DNA of 64,000 bases from Vreelandella titanicae BH1 (GTDB lineage Bacteria > Pseudomonadota > Gammaproteobacteria > Pseudomonadales > Halomonadaceae). This document shows, piece by piece, positions 25,117 to 34,037 of this stretch (positions are counted from its first letter, which is position 1; each line of letters begins with the position of its first letter). The notes under the pieces were generated by a model. The model did no database searches, was not told the origin of the DNA, and saw only the letters and a program-made list of their open reading frames with translations. Location: contig NZ_AOPO01000001.1 in the NCBI RefSeq assembly GCF_000336575.1, forward strand, positions 1 to 64,000, given 5' to 3'. Position numbers and translations under genes: made by a program.

Positions 25117-26451
25117 ATGGATCCCATTACCTTAGGCATTATTGTCGCCATCGCGCTGATTGCGCTGATGGCCATTGGCACCCCTATCGCTTTCGCCCTG
25201 GGCGGTGTATCACTGCTGGCGCTGATCTACGACCGTGGTCTTGCTGAGCTCACCTACTTCGGGGAAACCTTTTTTGACCGCATCGCCGAGTTTGGTTTTG
25301 TCGCCATTCCGATGTTTATTCTGATGGGCGCCGCGGTGGCCTCCTCCCCCACCGGGCGCGATCTGTATCGCTCGCTGGATCTATGGATGGGCAAGCTGCC
25401 CGGCGGCTTGGCGGTTTCCAATATCGGCGCCTGCTCTATCTTTGCTGCGCTCTCGGGATCGTCACCAGCCACCTGTGCGGCAATTGGTAAAATGGGCATT
25501 CCCGAAATGCGCATGCGCGGCTACCCGGATGGCGTGGCGGCGGGCTGTATTGCCGCGGGTGGCACCCTGGGCATCCTGATTCCGCCGTCGGTCACCATGA
25601 TTATCTACGGCATCTCCACCGAAACCTCTATTGGTCGACTGTTTATTGCCGGGGTGGTGCCAGGCTTTATGCTTGCAGGCCTGTTTATGATCTGGACGAT
25701 GATCGCCTGTAAGATGGCCGGTGGCTATAACAACCCGATGGCGGAGTCCGTCGAACGGCTAAAGCAGAACGTTAAGCAGAATGTTGATACCAACCTGAAA
25801 GCGCTAGTGCGTGTTCTGCCTTTCCTGGGCGTGGTCGCGGGTATCCTGTTTGCCTTGTACGGCGGGGTGGCAACACCGTCAGAGGCGGCGGGAGTGGGTG
25901 CATTTCTGTGTTTGGCGCTGGCTATTTTGATCTACCGCATGTGGCAGTTGGGCCCAATAAAACTGATTATGCGCGACTCGCTGCGCGAAAGCGTGATGAT
26001 CATGCTGGTGATCGCCACCGCCGAAGTGTTCGCCTATGCGCTCTCCTCGATGTTTATCACCCAAACCGTCGCCGCCGCGATTGCTGATCTGGAGATCAAC
26101 CGCTGGGCGCTGATGGGGGTGATTAACCTCTTCCTGCTGGTGGCCGGTTTCTTCCTACCCCCCGTGGCCGTGATCGTGATGACCGCGCCCATTCTGTTAC
26201 CTATCATCCTGGCGGCTAATTTCGACCCCTACTGGTTTGCGGTGATTTTGACCATCAACCTGGAGATCGGTCTGATCACACCGCCAGTGGGTCTCAATTT
26301 GTTCATTATTAAAGGTATCGCACCGGATATTTCGCTGCGCGACATTCTGATGGGAAGCTTGCCCTACGCGCTATGTATGGTGCTGGGTATCTTGCTGCTG
26401 TGTCTCTTCCCAGGCATCGCGCTTTGGCTACCTAACTTGATCATGGGTTAA
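25117..26451 (+). CDS. matM: TRAP transporter large membrane subunit (DctM family)
   Basis: A 444-residue, about 11-12-helix transporter. DctM signatures include the N-terminal GTPIAFALGGVSLLAL, FGFVAIPMFILMGA, CSIFAALSGSSPATCAAIGKMGIPEM (the conserved SG-S/T region of the substrate path), GGTLGILIPPSVTMIIYGI and the second inverted repeat GLITPPVGLNLFIIKGI. Length is normal. It transports the organic acid with sodium symport together with the DctQ and DctP partners. It sits 11 bases before the malonyl-CoA decarboxylase gene, in one operon. Confidence 0.92.
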   Translation: MDPITLGIIVAIALIALMAIGTPIAFALGGVSLLALIYDRGLAELTYFGETFFDRIAEFGFVAIPMFILMGAAVASSPTGRDLYRSLDLWMGKLPGGLAVSNIGACSIFAALSGSSPATCAAIGKMGIPEMRMRGYPDGVAAGCIAAGGTLGILIPPSVTMIIYGISTETSIGRLFIAGVVPGFMLAGLFMIWTMIACKMAGGYNNPMAESVERLKQNVKQNVDTNLKALVRVLPFLGVVAGILFALYGGVATPSEAAGVGAFLCLALAILIYRMWQLGPIKLIMRDSLRESVMIMLVIATAEVFAYALSSMFITQTVAAAIADLEINRWALMGVINLFLLVAGFFLPPVAVIVMTAPILLPIILAANFDPYWFAVILTINLEIGLITPPVGLNLFIIKGIAPDISLRDILMGSLPYALCMVLGILLLCLFPGIALWLPNLIMG

Positions 26452-26462
26452 GGAGTTCGACC

Positions 26463-27854
26463 ATGAACATGCTGTTTTTGCAGGAGCTGTTCAACAACAT
26501 CACCCAGCGTGATGCGCTGTTGCGGCGGCGCCATCCCGAGACTTTAACGCCCGACCATGGGCAGTTGGTTAACGCCTGCCACAAGCTGTTGGAAAGCGAT
26601 GGCGAAGCCTCCAGCATCGCGCTGGCAAGCCGCGCCTTGGCGATTTATCAGCGCCTTTCGGCAGCTGAAAAAAGCAGCTTTTTTGCCCGTCTAACGGCTG
26701 ACTTTGCGGCCGAGCCCGGCCCCATTGACGCGGCCTATCTGGCGTATCAAGAGGTGCGCGACAACCAATCGCTACAGCGCCTGTTTGAAGCCTGCGAGCC
26801 CCGGCGCCAAGAGCTTTTTCGGCGTTTAAACCTGGCCAGCGACGGCACCTATGAGCTGGTTAAAATGCGTGAAGACCTGCTGGGGCTACTACGCGAACAG
26901 CCGGAATTAGCGCCCATCGACGACGATTTCGCCCATCTGTTCGGCTCCTGGTTCAACCGCGGTTTTTTGATGCTCAAGCGCATTGACTGGAACACTCCCG
27001 CTTCGATTCTAGAGAAGATCATCCGCTACGAAGCGGTACACGAAATACAGGATTGGGATGATCTGCGCCGGCGCCTGGATGCCCGCGATCGCCGCTGTTT
27101 CGCCTTCTTCCACCCCGCCATTGGCGACGAGCCGCTGATCTTTGTGGAAGTGGCCCTCCACAAGGGCTTGCCAAGCCGTATACAGCCCATCTTGTCGGGG
27201 GAAAGTTCTGGAGAGGGTTCTGGAGAGAGTCGTCATACTAAAAAAGCCATCGATGAGCCCGAGGATGCCGATACTGCGGCATTCTTTGGTATCAGCAACT
27301 GCCAGACCGGCCTGCGCGGCATCTCCTTCGGTAATTTTTTGATCAAGCAGGTGGTGCAAGAGCTCTCCCAGGAGCTGCCGCAGCTTAAATACTTCGTCAC
27401 CCTCTCGCCGGTGCCTGGCTTCGCCCAGTGGCTGCAGGAGCAGCGTGAGGATGAGCAGCTTCCCTCGTCGCTGCGTAAATCACTCAAAGGGCTTGAAACC
27501 CCAGGATGGCATCAGGACAAAGCGTTTGAAGAGCAGCTTAAAGCCGCGATTCGCCCACTGGCCGCCCGTTACTTGGTCGAAGAGAAGAACCGCCACGGCC
27601 TGCCGCTCAACCCGGTGGCCCGCTTTCACCTCGGCAACGGCGCTGAACTCCACCGTATTAATTGGTTGGGCGATATCTCCGAGAAGGGCTTTAAACAAGC
27701 CGCAGGACTGATGGTTAACTATCTGTATGTGCTGGACGATATCGAGCGCAATCACGAAAACTATACCGCCAAGGCGACCGTTGCTTGCTCGAATGAGGTG
27801 CGCGACCTCGCCAAACGCGCTCGCAAGCTGGCCAAAGGAGAGACCACCAAATGA
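26463..27854 (+). CDS. matA: Malonyl-CoA decarboxylase
   Basis: This 463-residue enzyme converts malonyl-CoA to acetyl-CoA and CO2. The N-terminal half is helical, and the C-terminal half has the acetyltransferase-like MCD domain. The active-site serine is in LRGISFGNFLIKQVV (Ser288) and the catalytic histidine in RFHLGNGAELHRINW (His389), matching the Ser/His pair known for the family. A short Ser/Gly/Glu-rich insertion (GESSGEGSGES, about residues 244-254) comes from a small DNA duplication. It overlaps matB by ATGA. With MatB it completes malonate to acetyl-CoA conversion. Confidence 0.93.
   Translation: MNMLFLQELFNNITQRDALLRRRHPETLTPDHGQLVNACHKLLESDGEASSIALASRALAIYQRLSAAEKSSFFARLTADFAAEPGPIDAAYLAYQEVRDNQSLQRLFEACEPRRQELFRRLNLASDGTYELVKMREDLLGLLREQPELAPIDDDFAHLFGSWFNRGFLMLKRIDWNTPASILEKIIRYEAVHEIQDWDDLRRRLDARDRRCFAFFHPAIGDEPLIFVEVALHKGLPSRIQPILSGESSGEGSGESRHTKKAIDEPEDADTAAFFGISNCQTGLRGISFGNFLIKQVVQELSQELPQLKYFVTLSPVPGFAQWLQEQREDEQLPSSLRKSLKGLETPGWHQDKAFEEQLKAAIRPLAARYLVEEKNRHGLPLNPVARFHLGNGAELHRINWLGDISEKGFKQAAGLMVNYLYVLDDIERNHENYTAKATVACSNEVRDLAKRARKLAKGETTK
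27205..27228 (+). repeat. 12-bp duplication in malonyl-CoA decarboxylase gene
   Basis: GTTCTGGAGAGG (27205-27216) is followed directly by GTTCTGGAGAGA (27217-27228), giving a SGEGSGES loop in the protein. It is in frame and likely tolerated in a surface loop. Confidence 0.7.
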
Positions 27855-29389
27855 GCCACAACCTATTTGAAACCTTTGCTGCCAAAATGCGCGAGCGCGC
27901 AGAGGCCGATTTTATTACTACCCGCGATGGCCGCCGCTATCGCTACGCCGATGCGCTGACCATCAGTGCGCAGCTTGCCGGCGCACTAACCGAGCTAGGC
28001 GTTAAGCAAGGCGACCGCGTTGCCGTGCAGGTGGATAAAAGTCCTGAGGCGATACTGCTTTACCTGGCCTGCCTGCGCATCGGCGGCGTCTATTTGCCCC
28101 TCAATACGGGCTATACCGGCGATGAGATTCGCTACTTTTTAAATGACGCCGAGCCCGCGCTGTTCGTTTGTCGCCCCAAGATAGAAGAGCAAGCACTGTC
28201 GCTTGCTGCTGAAACCGGCTGTCCGGCGGTGGTCACCCTGGGCGGCGCCGCCGATGGTAGCCTGATGGAAACCGCCCAAGCGGCAGTACCAAGAGAAGAC
28301 ATCGTGGCACTTGGCGAACGCGACCTGGCCGCGATTCTCTATACCTCAGGCACCACTGGGCGCTCCAAAGGCGCCATGCTAACGCACAAAAACCTCGCCT
28401 CTAACGCCAAGACCCTGGCCAAAGCGTGGCACTTCAGCGCTGATGACCGGCTGATTCATGCGCTGCCGATCTTCCACACCCACGGCTTATTCGTCGCCTG
28501 CAACGTCACTTTGATGGCGGGCGCCAGCATGCTCTTCCTGCCTAAGTTCGATGCCGATGTCATTTTTGAAGAGTTGCCCCGTGGCACTGTGATGATGGGC
28601 GTTCCTACCTTCTATACGCGCTTGGTTCAGGACGAACGACTGACCCCAGAAGCTACCGCCAACATGCGGCTGTTCGTTTCCGGCTCCGCTCCGCTCACCG
28701 CCGAGACCCACGAGGCATTTGAAGCCAAAACGGGGCATGCGATTCTTGAGCGCTACGGCATGACTGAAACCAATATGAACCTCTCCAACCCCTATGACGG
28801 TGCCCGCCGAGCAGGCACTGTGGGCATGCCACTACCCGGTGTGGAGATGCGCATTACCAACCGAGAAACTGGCGCGGAGGTGCCGTTTGGTGAGATTGGC
28901 ATGCTGCAGATTCGCGGCCCGAATGTCTTTATCGGCTACTGGCGAATGCCCGAAAAGACCCGCGAAGAGCTGTTAGACGACGGCTTTTTTATTACCGGCG
29001 ATCTCGCCATGGTCGACGAGCAGGGCTATGTGCATATTGTTGGCCGTGACAAGGATCTGGTGATTTCCGGCGGCTACAACGTTTACCCCAAAGAGGTGGA
29101 GCAGGTGATCGACGAGCTTGATCAAGTCGCCGAATCCGCAGTGATCGGTCTACCGCACCCTGACTTTGGCGAGGGCGTTACCGCAGTGGTGGTTCGCCAG
29201 CAAGGCGCTGATCTTGGAGAAAACCAGCTTGAAGAGGAGAAAGTAATCACCCATTTAGATGGTCGGCTAGCTAAGTATAAGCAGCCCAAGCGGGTCTTCT
29301 TTGTCGATGAACTGCCGCGCAATACGATGGGCAAAGTACAGAAAAATGAACTGCGCAAACGGTTCAACGACACCTACCAAACGCCTTAG
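27851..29389 (+). CDS. matB: Malonyl-CoA synthetase (malonate--CoA ligase)
   Basis: A 512-residue ANL-superfamily ligase. The motifs in order are the ATP P-loop LYTSGTTGRSKGAMLTH (about 166-182), the RYGMTETNMNLSNPYDG adenylate-binding region, ITGDLAMVDEQGYVHIVGRDKDLVISGGYNVYPKEVE spanning the hinge, and the catalytic lysine in NTMGKVQKNELR. In the operon it follows malonyl-CoA decarboxylase with a 4-base overlap, the standard matA-matB pair: malonate + ATP + CoA gives malonyl-CoA, which MatA then decarboxylates. A strong terminator follows. Confidence 0.93.
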   Translation: MSHNLFETFAAKMRERAEADFITTRDGRRYRYADALTISAQLAGALTELGVKQGDRVAVQVDKSPEAILLYLACLRIGGVYLPLNTGYTGDEIRYFLNDAEPALFVCRPKIEEQALSLAAETGCPAVVTLGGAADGSLMETAQAAVPREDIVALGERDLAAILYTSGTTGRSKGAMLTHKNLASNAKTLAKAWHFSADDRLIHALPIFHTHGLFVACNVTLMAGASMLFLPKFDADVIFEELPRGTVMMGVPTFYTRLVQDERLTPEATANMRLFVSGSAPLTAETHEAFEAKTGHAILERYGMTETNMNLSNPYDGARRAGTVGMPLPGVEMRITNRETGAEVPFGEIGMLQIRGPNVFIGYWRMPEKTREELLDDGFFITGDLAMVDEQGYVHIVGRDKDLVISGGYNVYPKEVEQVIDELDQVAESAVIGLPHPDFGEGVTAVVVRQQGADLGENQLEEEKVITHLDGRLAKYKQPKRVFFVDELPRNTMGKVQKNELRKRFNDTYQTP

Positions 29390-29425
29390 TCGCCATTCCT
29401 AAGCGTTACCCACCCCTAAATGTTT

Positions 29426-29477
29426 GCCCCAACTCTTTCACCTGACACGATAAGGGAAAGAGGCGGGGCGTTTTTTT
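29426..29477 (+). terminator. Rho-independent terminator of malonate operon
   Basis: GCCCC (29426-29430) and CTCTTTC (29433-29439) pair with GAAAGAG (29456-29462) and GGGGC (29465-29469). Two-base internal bulges separate the stems and a seven-T run follows (29471-29477). Confidence 0.88.
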
Positions 29478-29532
29478 GCGAAAAGGAACCATTTGCTCTA
29501 CTAAATGTTAAGGTAAGGTCACTTAACGAACG

Positions 29533-30006
29533 ATGGAGCAGATCGCCTTGACTACGCCTACCGTTACCAACGGCATCACCGCCAGCGAGCTATATAAATT
29601 AGTCCGCCAGCCGGCATCCAACAACGCTACAGAGGCCCCCCTTGAGTGGCCCGAGGGCACGATCAGCCTGGATGAGACGAATCAGACCCTGATCTGGGAG
29701 CTTAACGACTACGGCAACTTGCCGATTACCCTCTCGCGCAGCGAAAATGAGTGGGTCGCCATGGCGCCCATTGTGGCCGTTGATAGCGTCAACAATACCG
29801 CTGAACTCAACGAAGTGCTGTTGCGCCAGGGCATTTCGTTACCGCTGGCTTCCGTGGGCATTGTCGAAATCGACGGTCACGACTTTTATGTGGCTTACGG
29901 ACAGCTGTTTGGCGACTCAAAGCTTGAATCGATTTGTGCCGAGCTACACGCCACGGCCAGCGCGGCCATGGACGTCGCCGAACTGATTCAAACGCACTTT
30001 GCCTAA
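29533..30006 (+). CDS. yjfI: YjfI-like DUF2170 protein
   Basis: This 157-residue soluble protein (WELNDYGNLPITLSRSENEWVAMAPIV, LLRQGISLPLASVGIVEIDGHDFYVAYGQLF) matches the DUF2170 family, whose genes precede a PspA-like gene in E. coli (yjfI-yjfJ). Start: ATG at 29533, just downstream of an inverted repeat GTTAAG/CTTAAC (29507-29512, 29522-29527) that could be an operator. It is the first gene of a six-gene yjfIJKLMC set. Biochemical role not established. Confidence 0.85.
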   Translation: MEQIALTTPTVTNGITASELYKLVRQPASNNATEAPLEWPEGTISLDETNQTLIWELNDYGNLPITLSRSENEWVAMAPIVAVDSVNNTAELNEVLLRQGISLPLASVGIVEIDGHDFYVAYGQLFGDSKLESICAELHATASAAMDVAELIQTHFA

Positions 30007-30045
30007 GCCTAACAGGGGTTATCGAAAACAGAGTTAATCGGTCAT

Positions 30046-30080
30046 CGCCACTGACATGCACACTGAAACAGTGGCGCTTT
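30046..30080 (+). promoter_or_regulatory. Intercistronic hairpin between yjfI and yjfJ
   Basis: CGCCACTG (30046-30053) pairs perfectly with CAGTGGCG (30069-30076) over a 15-base loop, followed by CTTTATTT. It may be a weak terminator/attenuator or a processing site. Confidence 0.5.
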
Positions 30081-30113
30081 ATTTAAAGATATTCTTAAAG
30101 AAGAGACACTTAT

Positions 30114-30809
30114 ATGTTAAGCAAAATTATGACTGCCCTGCGTGGCAAAGCGAATGAAACCGGTCAAGCCGTGGTGGATTCCCAAGCACTGCGCATTTTA
30201 GACCAGGAAATCCGCGACTCGGAAAATCACCTGAGCCAATCTAAAACCGAACTCACCCGCCTGATGGGCCAGCGCCAGCTAAACAGCAATAAAGCTGACG
30301 CCCTGGAAAGCAAAATCGCCGAACTGGAAAAAAGCGCTGAGGCCGCGCTGGATAAAGGTGAAGAAGCGCTAGCCGTGGAAGTGGCTGAACGCATGGTGGC
30401 GCTGCAGGATGACCTGGAAGCGGAGCGCGCTATTGTCAGCGAGTACGACGCCAGCATCGAAAAACTACGCGGCGCGATTCGCGGCACCGACAATCAGCTT
30501 CGCCAACTCAAGCAGCAGGTGAGCGTCGTTAAGGCGACTGAGTCAGCACAAAAAGCCCAATCTGCCGTCGCGGCTCGCCACTCAGGCCAGAACAGCGCCA
30601 TGAGCAGCGCCATGGAGTCACTGGAGCGCATCAAAGAGCGCCAGCAGCTTAATTCAGCGCAAATGCAAGCCGCTGACGACATGGCCGCAGAAGAGAGCGG
30701 CAGCTCGCTTGAAGCACGCCTGAAAGCAGCCGGGGTGGGTGGCCAGAATCGCAAAGCAGACGACGTGTTAGCGCGCCTGAAAGCGAAGAAAAACGCCGCA
30801 CAGGAATAA
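30114..30809 (+). CDS. yjfJ: PspA/IM30-family protein (YjfJ)
   Basis: A 231-residue, almost entirely coiled-coil protein. The start MLSKIMTALRGKANETGQAVVDSQALRILDQEIRD corresponds to the amphipathic helix and first coil of the PspA/IM30 (ESCRT-III-like) family. Long Glu/Lys/Ala-rich helices follow (LESKIAELEKSAEAALDKGEEALAVEVAERMVALQDDLEAE), ending in ARLKAKKNAAQE. PspA-type proteins bind stressed inner membrane. This is the YjfJ branch, which sits with yjfKLM rather than with pspBC. It is 107 bases after yjfI with a hairpin between. Confidence 0.9.
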   Translation: MLSKIMTALRGKANETGQAVVDSQALRILDQEIRDSENHLSQSKTELTRLMGQRQLNSNKADALESKIAELEKSAEAALDKGEEALAVEVAERMVALQDDLEAERAIVSEYDASIEKLRGAIRGTDNQLRQLKQQVSVVKATESAQKAQSAVAARHSGQNSAMSSAMESLERIKERQQLNSAQMQAADDMAAEESGSSLEARLKAAGVGGQNRKADDVLARLKAKKNAAQE

Positions 30810-30854
30810 GCGTTAAGAGCAAATCAGCGTTTAAATTTATTAGGGAGCCAGGCC

Positions 30855-31577
30855 ATGTTTAACACCCTCAAGGCACTTTTTCGCGCTACTACGGAGAAGC
30901 CACCCGAGCCTAACGAAGGCCGCCCGGTGGCCGCTGGCCTGCCTATGAGTATCAGCCAGGAAGACCTTGAGGGCCTACGCCTGGATGGGCGCGTCAATAT
31001 TAAGCTGATCGGCCTGCGCGCCCACCCCGATGCACTGTTTCGCTGGAACGACGATGCCTACCATCATATAGCTGCCGTGGGGCACGTCGATATTGGCCAA
31101 GGAGCGTACCTGGTGCGCTTCTATCTGGATAACGACACCTGGCTGCAGGCCAATATTGAGAACGGTCAGGTGCTTGAATATAAGCTGTTCGACTTTTACC
31201 GTGTTGCCCATCTCTCGGATGTCGAATTTGATCATTTGATAAACGGTGAAGATAAACAGCCCGACAGCATCGGCGCCCAAACCATCGCGCTCACCTCAAC
31301 CACTGAGGAGGCGCGCAGTTGCACCTATCAGCGAGTGTGGGGGAATGGTGACAGCCTGTGGTCGCCGCCGGTGGTTTTCGAAGAGCAGGTAATGACCACC
31401 GAGAGCGTGTCGGCGCGCCATGTGACCCACCATGCCATGCTCTATGAGCGTACCATCGAAGGCGCTGAGCGTATGGAGTACTTACTGCTGAGCGCAGAAA
31501 GCGATGGCGAAGGCAGCTTTATGGCGGTGCACAACGTGGGGGTAGATGTGGCCTCCGTCGATATCGACGCTGTTTGA
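30855..31577 (+). CDS. yjfK: YjfK-like DUF2491 protein
   Basis: This 240-residue soluble protein has an N-terminal ALFRATTEKPPEPNEGRPVAAGLP segment. The DUF2491-type body follows: HIAAVGHVDIGQGAYLVRFYLDNDTWLQ, YKLFDFYRVAHLSDVEFDHLI, and YERTIEGAERMEYLLLSAE. AGGGAG lies upstream of the ATG. It has the typical position after a PspA-like gene. Function unknown; association with membrane stress is inferred from the operon only. Confidence 0.85.
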   Translation: MFNTLKALFRATTEKPPEPNEGRPVAAGLPMSISQEDLEGLRLDGRVNIKLIGLRAHPDALFRWNDDAYHHIAAVGHVDIGQGAYLVRFYLDNDTWLQANIENGQVLEYKLFDFYRVAHLSDVEFDHLINGEDKQPDSIGAQTIALTSTTEEARSCTYQRVWGNGDSLWSPPVVFEEQVMTTESVSARHVTHHAMLYERTIEGAERMEYLLLSAESDGEGSFMAVHNVGVDVASVDIDAV

Positions 31578-31620
31578 CCCGCAAGTCTATTTTTAAGCTA
31601 CTGAAAAGGAAGCAACCACC

Positions 31621-32034
31621 ATGGTGAATTACCTCTACGGCCTGCCATCATTTATCGCCTATCTAGTCACGGCGATTATCCTGCTCGCCGCCTTTATGTA
31701 CTGCTACAGCCGGATTACCCCGCACCACGAGTGGACGCTGATTCGCGAAGGTAATGCGGCCGCTGCTTCTGCCTATGGCGGCTCCATTTTAGGCTTCACC
31801 ATTCCGCTGTACAGTGCGATGGCAAACTCCATTAGCTTCATCGATTTTGTGCTCTGGGGCATTGTCGCCTTTATCGTTCAACTGGCCACCTTCTTTGGCG
31901 TTAAGTTGTTTCTGCGCAAGCAGGGTGAAAGCCTGTCCCAGCACATTACCGAAGGCCACCAGGCCTACGGCATTTTGATGGCCAGCGTGGCCGTGGCAGT
32001 CGGCTTACTCAACGCCGCTTCGATGACTTGGTAA
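31621..32034 (+). CDS. yjfL: YjfL-like DUF350 membrane protein
   Basis: This 137-residue integral membrane protein has about four transmembrane helices: FIAYLVTAIILLAAFMYCY, ASAYGGSILGFTIPLYSAM, FVLWGIVAFIVQLATFFGVKLFL and AYGILMASVAVAVGLLNAAS. The EGNAAAASAYGG turn is the DUF350 signature. A GGAAG site precedes the ATG. It is the fourth gene of the yjf set. Confidence 0.9.
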   Translation: MVNYLYGLPSFIAYLVTAIILLAAFMYCYSRITPHHEWTLIREGNAAAASAYGGSILGFTIPLYSAMANSISFIDFVLWGIVAFIVQLATFFGVKLFLRKQGESLSQHITEGHQAYGILMASVAVAVGLLNAASMTW

Positions 32035-32060
32035 CGACGACGTGGTAAAGGAGAGCCTGC

Positions 32061-32684
32061 ATGTCAAAACACGATAGTACCCCTCATTTGCCGCGCCGCA
32101 AGCGCAGCGGGCGCTTGTCACTGGCGATGATGGGCGCCAGCGCCTTTGGTCTTACCGCCTGTGGTCAACCGCCCCAGGAAGAGCAAATCACCGATATAGA
32201 ATTCGACCAGCCGCGCAGCTTTCAAAGCGTTGAAGATTGCGTTGCGGAGAATGTCTATACCCGTAGCGCCTGCGAAGATGCTTACGAAGCCTCATTAAAA
32301 GAGGTGCCGCGCTATAGCACCCTGGAGGAGTGCGAAGCGGAGAATGGTGAAGGCGCTTGTACCGCGCCGACCGAAGAGCAGTCTCAAGCGGCTACGGGTA
32401 GCACCGGCGGCAGCTGGTTCATGCCTGCCATGATGGGTTATATGGTCGGCAGCATGATGTCCAACACCAATCGTGGACGCTCCTTCGAGCGGGTGTATCA
32501 GGAGCCGGTGTACCGCAATCGCCAGAACCAGGGCAACTGGAACACGGCCTCTAGCCAGGCGACTCAGCGCGTCACTCAGCGTAACGATGCCATGCGTAGC
32601 TCAGTGGCTCAGAACCGCCAAGCCGCGTCTCAGCGCCGAGGCTTTGGCTCACGCTCTTCTGCCCGCGGCGGCTGGGGCTCATAA
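32061..32684 (+). CDS. yjfM: YjfM/YgiB-like DUF1190 lipoprotein
   Basis: This 207-residue protein has a basic N-terminus (RRKRSGR), a short hydrophobic stretch and a lipobox-like LTACG near residue 35, so it is probably a lipoprotein. The DUF1190 core shows two cysteine pairs in FQSVEDCVAENVYTRSACEDAYEAS and YSTLEECEAENGEGACTAP, then the FMPAMMGYMVGSMMSN glycine/methionine-rich segment and a C-terminal Arg/Ser/Gly-rich tail ending RGGWGS. It ends 19 bases before the ATP-grasp gene, the same pairing seen in E. coli yjfM-yjfC and ygiB-ygiC. Confidence 0.88.
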   Translation: MSKHDSTPHLPRRKRSGRLSLAMMGASAFGLTACGQPPQEEQITDIEFDQPRSFQSVEDCVAENVYTRSACEDAYEASLKEVPRYSTLEECEAENGEGACTAPTEEQSQAATGSTGGSWFMPAMMGYMVGSMMSNTNRGRSFERVYQEPVYRNRQNQGNWNTASSQATQRVTQRNDAMRSSVAQNRQAASQRRGFGSRSSARGGWGS

Positions 32685-32703
32685 CCCCCAGGCAAACATT
32701 ACT

Positions 32704-33870
32704 ATGCTGCGAATCGATATCCCTGAAAGGAAAGAGTGGAAAGCCCTGGCCCACGAGCTGGGCTTTCATTTTCATACCATCGACGGGGAGCCTTACTGGA
32801 AAGAGGATGCCTACTACCAGTTCAGCCTAGAGCAGGTAGAGCGAGATATCGAAGCGCCTACCGAGGAAGTGCATGAGATGTGCATGGAGCTGGTGGACAA
32901 GGTTTGCCACTCCAATGCGCTTATGCAGCGTCTGGCGTTGCCTGAACACATGTGGGACAGCATCCATAATTCCTGGAAGTCGGGCCAACCGCACCTCTAC
33001 GGACGAATGGATTTTGCCTATTCAGGCGATGGCCCGGCGAAACTGCTGGAGCTCAACTACGACACCCCTACCTCGCTCTACGAAGCGGGCTTTTTTCAGT
33101 GGGTGTGGCTTGAGCAAGCCATCCAGCAAGGCATCCTGCCGCGCCATGCGGATCAGTACAACTCTATTCAAGAGCGCCTGATCAATGCCATGGCGCACCT
33201 TGGCGATCGCATTGAAGCGCGTACACTCTATTTCTCCTGCATCAAAGATAATGCTGAAGAGCGCGCCACCGTGCACTACCTGCAGGATGTGGCGGTGCAG
33301 GCGGGGCTCAAGGCGCCTTTTATCTACACCGAGGATATTGGCCTACAAACCGGGGCAGAGCACTTTGTTGACCTTGATGACCAGCCTATCCACGCCCTGT
33401 TCAAACTCTACCCCTGGGAAGAGATGGCCGACGATGCGTTTGGCGAATATATCCCACAGCTAAACACCCACTGGTTTGAGCCGCCCTGGAAAGCCATTCT
33501 CTCCAACAAGGGGATTCTGCCCCTTTTATGGGAACACTTTAAAGGCCACCCCAATCTACTACCGGCGTTTTTTGAGGATGCCAATAGCCCACCACTGCCT
33601 GCGGGCTGGGTGCGTAAACCGTTCTTCTCCCGGGAAGGCAGCAATGTGGAGCTAATCACTCCAACTGGCCAGCGGGAGGCCGTGGACGGCCCCTATACCG
33701 ACAGCCCATGGATTCGGCAGGCTTACCACCCGATGCCGCGCTTTGGTAATAACCACGCCTTAATTGGCAGTTGGGTAGTGGGCGACCGCGCCTGCGGCAT
33801 GGGCATTCGTGAAGACGTTGGTCGCATCACCAAAGACTCCTCCTGCTTTGTGCCCCACGCGATCGTGTAA
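32704..33870 (+). CDS. yjfC: Glutathionylspermidine synthase-like ATP-grasp protein (YjfC/YgiC)
   Basis: This 388-residue protein runs from the ATG at 32704; the frame is open further upstream inside yjfM, but that extension is not homologous. The GspS synthetase-type ATP-grasp features are MDFAYSGDGPAKLLELNYDTPTS (metal/ATP loop), FKLYPWEEMADDAFGEY, EPPWKAILSNKGILPLLWEHFKGHPNLLPAFFE, KPFFSREGSNVELI, and GSWVVGDRACGMGIREDVGRIT near the end. Homologues form an amide with a polyamine or peptide acid in glutathionylspermidine synthesis; YjfC/YgiC themselves lack a proven product. It is the last gene of the yjf operon. Confidence 0.9.
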   Translation: MLRIDIPERKEWKALAHELGFHFHTIDGEPYWKEDAYYQFSLEQVERDIEAPTEEVHEMCMELVDKVCHSNALMQRLALPEHMWDSIHNSWKSGQPHLYGRMDFAYSGDGPAKLLELNYDTPTSLYEAGFFQWVWLEQAIQQGILPRHADQYNSIQERLINAMAHLGDRIEARTLYFSCIKDNAEERATVHYLQDVAVQAGLKAPFIYTEDIGLQTGAEHFVDLDDQPIHALFKLYPWEEMADDAFGEYIPQLNTHWFEPPWKAILSNKGILPLLWEHFKGHPNLLPAFFEDANSPPLPAGWVRKPFFSREGSNVELITPTGQREAVDGPYTDSPWIRQAYHPMPRFGNNHALIGSWVVGDRACGMGIREDVGRITKDSSCFVPHAIV

Positions 33871-33945
33871 GCGCAAGTACCAAAATACACTTATTACAGG
33901 CTAGCCAGTCCTCACAAAAAAAGCTGAAATCGTTGCCACTACCCT

Positions 33946-33973
33946 AAGTAGAGTGGTAAGTATCACTCTACTT
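33946..33973. promoter_or_regulatory. Perfect 10-bp inverted repeat ahead of chemosensory operon
   Basis: AAGTAGAGTG (33946-33955) and CACTCTACTT (33964-33973) are exact complements with an 8-base spacer, between the yjf operon end and the receptor gene. There is no T-run, so an operator or processing hairpin is more likely than a simple terminator. Confidence 0.55.
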
Positions 33974-34037
33974 CTAACCCTGAGCGCTATTGAGCAGCGT
34001 CGTTAGGGCCACCGTCTACTTTGGAGCAACGGCGAAC

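Noticed and set aside
32473..32703. 77-codon N-terminal extension of the YjfC-like protein
   Set aside because: It lies wholly within yjfM in another frame and has no similarity to the family; the ATG at 32704 gives the expected length.
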